Shown: piece by piece, positions 59,581 to 64,000 of the stretch
Layout of the letters: every line of letters begins with the position of its first letter
Numbering within the stretch: position 1 is the first letter of the stretch
Source of the DNA: Adiantum capillus-veneris
Lineage: Eukaryota; Streptophyta; Polypodiopsida; Polypodiales; Pteridaceae
Direction: 5' to 3'
Assembly (NCBI GenBank): GCA_014529385.2
Contig: CM043956.1
Coordinates: 93,671,221 to 93,735,220, forward strand
Length of the DNA stretch: 64,000 nucleotides
Translations under genes and position numbers: made by a program
Notes under the pieces: generated by a model
The model's input: only the letters and a program-made list of their open reading frames with translations
The model's database searches: none
Told to the model about the DNA's origin: nothing

Positions 59581-59836
59581 CATAATACCTGCGCAACAGA
59601 TGGAGGCCAAGATTTGAGCAGAGTGTAGGCGAAAATGGCCCCTGTTGCTCGCGGGTTTTGCTTTTTTACCCCAATTTTTTTTGCGTCGCTATACACGTCG
59701 ATATATGCATTGGAAGTAAAGCCTTTCCACGCATATATCGACGTACATTGAGACGCGTATATCGACGCGTATAGCGACGCCCGCTAATTTTGTCGATATA
59801 CGCGCGTCGATATCTCCATGTTGTGTTGTAGTGAAT

Positions 59837-60751
59837 CTTTGTTCCCTCAATGACTCTAACCTCCTGGAGATGGTGCCTAAGATATCCAAAGTTTTTCCTG
59901 TCTTACCTGTTAGACAAATTGAAATTGAATCCCTTGGGGTTGACCATCATCTTTGGGTCCTGCCCAACAAAGTGTTCTTAGCACCCATTTTGTGTGAAAT
60001 TTGAGTTTACCTTGCCAACCTCCCTGCCTCTACAGTGGAAGATTGCAGACTCAAGATTTTAAAAGGAGGACAATTTCTGGACAAAGGGGATCTTATCAAA
60101 GCACCCTTCCACCTCAATCTCATTGACCACTCCAAATGCCCCTCCAATACCGGCCTCTACATCCGTACCAAAGGAAACATGAAATTTGCCAAGAGTAATC
60201 CAGATTTTTACACTGAATCCATCTCGAATGTCGTAAAATGTGCCTGCATCTTTCTTGACCCTAAAGCCTCTTGTGAATCCAACATGATGTGGTTTGATCA
60301 TACCATTTGGTTTATTCTCAACCATCTGGACCTACTCTTCCTAGAAAAAGCTGTGGATTTTCACCTCTCCCTCATTTGCTCTTGTTTAGGTGGCCAAACT
60401 AAGCAAATTGTAATTGTGCAGATTGCCTTTAACATCTTCCGTGGACTAATGATGGATATCCTAAAGGAGTTAAAATCTGATGAACCTAGGATTTACTTAA
60501 CTACTTTAAAGGTGTTAAGATCATCACTAGTTTATGCTAACTTTAAAGGTGTTAAGATCATCACTAGTTTACTTAAACCATGTATTGATGAAGATGACTC
60601 CCCTGCTCTTAAAAGACCCAACTCTTTGACTGCCCCTAACTCCTTCACTTCCTTTCTAACACCTAGCTCATCCTCTAACCGGGGAAAAGCTTGTAGCTAC
60701 ACAAGGAGTAGCGGCAGGATTCCCCCCATCATGAATTTCCTTGAAATGTAA
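59837..60751 (+). pseudogene. host retroelement ORF, third segment
   Basis: The frame of the second segment continues without a shift once the CACTA element and one AAT are set aside: SNLCSLNDSNLLEMVPK, PVRQIEIESLGVDHHLWVLP, a TGA near 60003, then VEDCRLKILKGGQFLDKGDL, PFHLNLIDHSKCPSNTGLYI and MMWFDHTIWFILNHLDLLFL. It ends RIPPIMNFLEM. A near-identical doublet of about 27 bases (around 60505-60570) is present. No domain was assigned; it precedes the RT as an N-terminal region does. Confidence 0.6.
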
Positions 60752-60874
60752 TCCTTGGTGATATTAAAGGTTACTACAAGCCCTTGTGGAAGAAGAACTC
60801 TTGACAAAGTGGATCTGAACAAAGGATTTATCTACGTACACTGTCTCTTTCACAATGTACTCGATTGGATTCAA

Positions 60875-62706
60875 CAAAAAATCTTTTTTGTGAGTACTTT
60901 GAACTGTTTTTTGGCAATCACAAATTACTCAATAATATACTCATAGGATGGAAGTATCAACATCCCGTAGAGAATTTAGTTTACAGTAATGACTTTCTTC
61001 GGTAGGATTCTATTCCCCATTGTACATGCTTTCAACTTACCACCTTTTGTAGGAACTTTGAGACATATGGAAAACATGTTTGTACCTATGATCTAAGCAT
61101 TATTGGAAATATTAATGTATGTAGAATCTTGGCCAATGGGCTCAATCATATACCTAACTTTCCCAAAAACCCCTACCTTGCTCTATCAGCTATACTAAGC
61201 TGCCTCGTTGACCTTGCCAGTGCTCTCCAACTAGATATGACAGTCCTACCGGACTTAAGGAAAGTTGTGAAGGAATGCTTCCTTCAAAAAATATCACAAA
61301 TACCTAGAGAATGGCTATCCTCTAATGAATCCTGGCTTACATCTCAACTAGCTTTTGATTTTCAAAATATCTCTGATAAATGGTTTGTTGTCGCACTTGA
61401 CAAAAGCTCTAATTGTCCCACTATTATATTGCAAGTACCTTGCTTGGAAGGCCGCCCGTGATCAAGTATCTGGAAGGAATTTTGTAGTATTAACTCTCCA
61501 CTACAAACAGTTACCGATAATATCTCAAAATACTTAGGAAATCTAATCTACCATGTAATGAACACTAAGTTACCTATATTATTTCCCACCTATAAATTCA
61601 TAAGCATAAGTTTAGATGGATATTTGATGCTTCCAATGGTATCTTCACTGATATCACCCAAGGATATTACGCTATGCCTTAACCTTATACTAGCGAATTT
61701 GAGCTTATTTGTGCCACTAAACAGAAAATCTGCCAAGACTTCTTACATATTCAGTACAATCCCTTTTGGCTTACGAGAAACTCTACAGAAGTCTTGCGTA
61801 ACCTTCCACAGCAAATCTTCCACATTTTACTGCAGACATTACACAATGCTACGAAAACATTCCCCTTGACGGGGATCTTGGCCTTAAGACCATTTTTGCC
61901 AAGGTGATTAAAATGGCTTTCTCCAATGCTAGAAAGACAAAAAAAAATTGCATCTCTCTTTCCAAAAAACCCAGGTGGATTAAAAAAACTCACTCCTTAC
62001 ACTTCAATGAATCTCAGCTTTGCTTTTACATCTCCTGGCTGCTTTGTAACTGCACTATAGTTTCCGACGGTCTATGCTTCAACCAATGCCTAGGCATCCC
62101 CATGGGGTTCTCTTGTTCTCCACTTATGTGTAATATTTACCTTGATTTCTTTGAAAACAATTGGTTTTTCAAAACCATGGAATCATGCAAAAATAATCTT
62201 TCATAGTTCAGACATACCTATAGATATATGGATGACTTACTAAGTGTCAACAATAGAGACTTCCTCAAAGAAATTTGTCTGATTTATCCTCGCTACCTTA
62301 AAATTGAACCCACATCATTACATGAGATCATCACACCCAATGGGCCTTTTTTCACATCAGTTCAATTCCTTAACCTTTCTATCTCCCTTCATATCCCGTT
62401 TGTCGGTGGGTATGAACTAAGATTTGTTTGGAAAAGAGATCTCGTGAAACTACCACTTGTGGAATTCATAAAAAAAGAATAGCAATAGGCCTCACAAGGC
62501 TGCTATTAGCTCATGTATCAGCCTGCTACACTTAATTTGGTATTCTTCCTCTGATTCTTTTCTTGCCTAGGAGGAGGTTAATTTACTAATCAGAAAGTTT
62601 TGCATTATTGGGTTTAATAGAAACCAGGTCTGCAACATTATTACACAGTCTCTCACCCAACATAGTTGGCCTATGTTACACTTTAACCAGGAGAGTCTCA
62701 TTTCTC
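60875..62706 (+). pseudogene. Penelope-like reverse transcriptase, C-terminal part of host retroelement
   Basis: In order, with frame changes: KHVCTYDLSIIGNINVCRIL and ANGLNHIPNFPK (61075-61165), like the leading GLNF block of Penelope-like RTs. Then WFVVALDKSSNCPTI and CKYLAWKAARDQV (61380-61460), and TADITQCYENIPLDGDLGLK with the first catalytic aspartate (about 61830-61885). CLGIPMGFSCSPLMCNIYLD (62090-62150) and YRYMDDLLSVNNRDF (62222-62260) carry the catalytic DD. The tail IGFNRNQVCNIITQ (62605-62640) follows. GIPMG and an aromatic-M-DD separate it from Gypsy, Copia and LINE RTs. No GIY-YIG endonuclease was seen. Several frameshifts show decay. Confidence 0.7.
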
Positions 62707-62712
62707 TAATAA

Positions 62713-62758
62713 GGTAGTAGGCCGTTACACAATGGGCCTACTACCAACCCATTGTGTA
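62713..62758 (+). promoter_or_regulatory. two overlapping perfect 11-bp inverted repeats (possible pseudoknot)
   Basis: GGTAGTAGGCC (62713-62723) pairs with GGCCTACTACC (62735-62745). TACACAATGGG (62726-62736) pairs with CCCATTGTGTA (62748-62758). The second left arm lies almost entirely in the loop of the first hairpin, so RNA could form either hairpin or both as an H-type pseudoknot. It sits between the RT end and the right long repeat. Confidence 0.8.
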
Positions 62759-62798
62759 TGGCGCCTGGGTTAGAGCAGGTACACACACACACACACAT

Positions 62799-64000
62799 TG
62801 TGTTACTTTAATACTCTTGATTTACTAATTAGCTTACTTTAAAATAGATTACACATAGACCTAGCCCTTCTTTTGGGACTTGTTGGGGGTGGTTTATATA
62901 TATATATATATATTTTATTATTATTTTTTATTATTATTTTTTTCTGGCAATAATAAACACACACACACACACAATTCCTTACCCGAGGAAGCTTAATTAC
63001 TTGAGATCCTACTTAAATCTCTTGTCGTATATCATCACCATGGGGCATAGCCCTTGTAGTTAACCTATGTACTGTGTCGTTGTTACTACCTCGGGCGTCC
63101 TGAGCGTGAATACATTTGGGGGTTCCTCTTCTTTACACCTCGAAGGCGGCCTCACAATCCCCGCTGTGGATCTGGGCCACTCATGGATATCTGCATGCCA
63201 ACAAGGCAACCACCCTCATTCCTTCCTCTATTTAAAAGGTGAGGGCAAATCTCTGCCCCTCACTTAGCTCTATTTGTGTTCATTATTTTGCATCAAGCGA
63301 CTGCGTGACTGTTTCTACATGGAGCTCTGAACTCAAATAACACAGGTAAGCGTTTTTTTTTTACTGTATGGAAATATTTGTGCTACTATGTCTTAAGGCA
63401 TGACACTTCAGAGAAAACTCCTTGGTATCAAGGAATGTTGCAAAAGGGTATATCTTCCACGAATGATTTAAACCCCAATTGGGGGGTTCTGATCTGTTTT
63501 GCGCTATTTTTGTTGATGAATCTTATTGGGTATTTTCTGTGATAATCGGTGATGTGGACTGATGTGAGTTGATTACTTACTTCTGATGCAAATTGTTTCT
63601 GTGGTTGGACCACTTGTTTTGGTTAGGGTTTTTTTACTCTAGGTATTGGTACATGCATATGCTCACTAAATTGCTTATAGACTGCTGGTATTTTTCGGGT
63701 ATGGCTCTATATCTGGTTAAAATGGTGTTTATTCACTAAAATGGCAAGAATGGAAAAATATGTTGAAGGGAGGGACTGTTTTTTCGTTTACATTGGCTTT
63801 TGGAAAAGGGGCTTTTTTTCCGCATTAGTGTACTTTGTTGGCAGTAACCGAGCCTACCTTGGGTGGGTCATTGAGTATCAAGAAATAGCTGCGATGTTTT
63901 TTGTGATACATTTGTTTTTCACATTGATAGTGTACCATCCAATTGCCCTGACTGGCTCTAAGAATGGCGTCACCATGGTTACTTACAAAGGTTTGAGGTG
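62799..64000 (+). repeat. right copy of the long terminal repeat, cut by window end
   Basis: Same sequence and orientation as 16304-17451, with CTATTTAAAA at 63228 and a splice donor GT at 63346. It follows (CA)n in both copies. A longer TA/TTA stretch (about 62898-62942) is inserted here. The homology runs to the last base, so its end is not visible. Confidence 0.85.

Larger units (their letters stand above)
51888..59833 (-). mobile_element. complete CACTA (En/Spm) transposon
   Basis: Starts CACTACAACAAAAACAGG and ends with the inverse of CACTACAACACAACATGG. A 3-bp AAT lies on each side (51885-51887 and 59834-59836), the exact size expected for CACTA. Subterminal GTCGCTA/TAGCGACG motifs repeat at both ends (about 51910-52045 and 59683-59815). 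It encodes a TNP2-type transposase and a TnpA-like protein on the minus strand, so the right end is the promoter side. Size is 7.9 kb. Several stops make autonomy unlikely. Confidence 0.93.
16283..64000 (+). mobile_element. large Penelope-like RT retroelement opened by nested insertions
   Basis: Inferred host element. The left repeat (16304-17451) and right repeat (62799 to the window end) are the same sequence in the same orientation. Between them, once the inner insertions are set aside, remains one plus-strand coding region (41239-41574, 51552-51887, 59837-62706) ending in an RT. The left repeat has a TATA-like box and a splice donor (16807), and an AG acceptor lies just before the coding region (41237-41238). 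The intervening intron appears to have received a Mutator-like element and the palindrome/methyltransferase element. Penelope-like elements are known to have terminal repeats holding the promoter and sometimes an intron. The right boundary is outside the window, so the true LTR length is unknown. Confidence 0.55.

Noticed and set aside
59837-62706. GIY-YIG endonuclease in the Penelope-like ORF
   Set aside because: I found no GIY...YIG block with the following R and E residues in any frame I read.
62799-64000. Hammerhead ribozyme in the long repeat
   Set aside because: The nearest match (CTGATGT near 63558) lacks the conserved CTGATGA plus GAAA core in either copy.

Overview
The window looks like nuclear, intergenic DNA of a seed plant, most likely a flowering plant. 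The signs are Ty3/Gypsy retrotransposons carrying a second RNase H after the first (the plant Tat arrangement), a CACTA (En/Spm) transposon with a TNP2-type transposase, a Mutator-like transposase with a SWIM finger, a decayed PPR fragment, GT-AG introns of plant size and many (CT)n, (AC)n and (AT)n tracts. I see no intact host gene. Almost everything is a transposable element or a broken piece of one.

Layout. 1-8.5 kb: degenerate intergenic DNA with a PPR remnant (about 1.63-1.95 kb), a near-perfect 269-bp hairpin (3300-3568), a fragment resembling the C-terminus of the peptidoglycan enzyme MurA (3681-4109) and a 94-bp foldback (4965-5058). 8543-16008: Gypsy element 1, decayed, its 3' LTR cut off by the left tip of a CACTA element (16009). 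From about 16.3 kb to the window end: a much larger, older retroelement opened up by nested insertions. It is bracketed by two copies of a repeat of at least 1.15 kb (16304-17451 and 62799-64000) carrying a TATA-like box and a splice donor. Its body can be followed as 41239-41574, 51552-51887 and 59837-62706 and ends in a reverse transcriptase of the GIPMG / YMDD kind, closest to Penelope-like RTs.

Inside that host element lie a Mutator-like transposase remnant (minus strand, 18.4-21.5 kb); a strange element (about 22.3-40.6 kb) with an array of strong palindromes followed by a multi-exon gene; a gag-protease-only Gypsy element (26.1-31.7 kb) placed between two copies of the first part of that strange element; Gypsy element 3 (41575-51551, long LTRs, flanked by ACGG); and a complete CACTA transposon (51888-59833, AAT target duplication). 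The ORF of the host element reads on in the same frame across the CACTA insertion.

Most unusual content: the gene at 34.2-39.7 kb, although decayed, shows a ParB-like DGNHR motif near its N-terminus, a possible D..PW-type methylase motif, and then a separate FAGCGG-type SAM-binding motif followed by an acidic strand. It looks like a ParB-methyltransferase gene sitting behind a palindrome array. The second notable item is the Penelope-like RT element with long promoter- and intron-bearing terminal repeats. The three Gypsy elements share a primer-binding-site-like sequence and a covarying hairpin just before the polypurine tract, so they look like relatives despite very different bodies.
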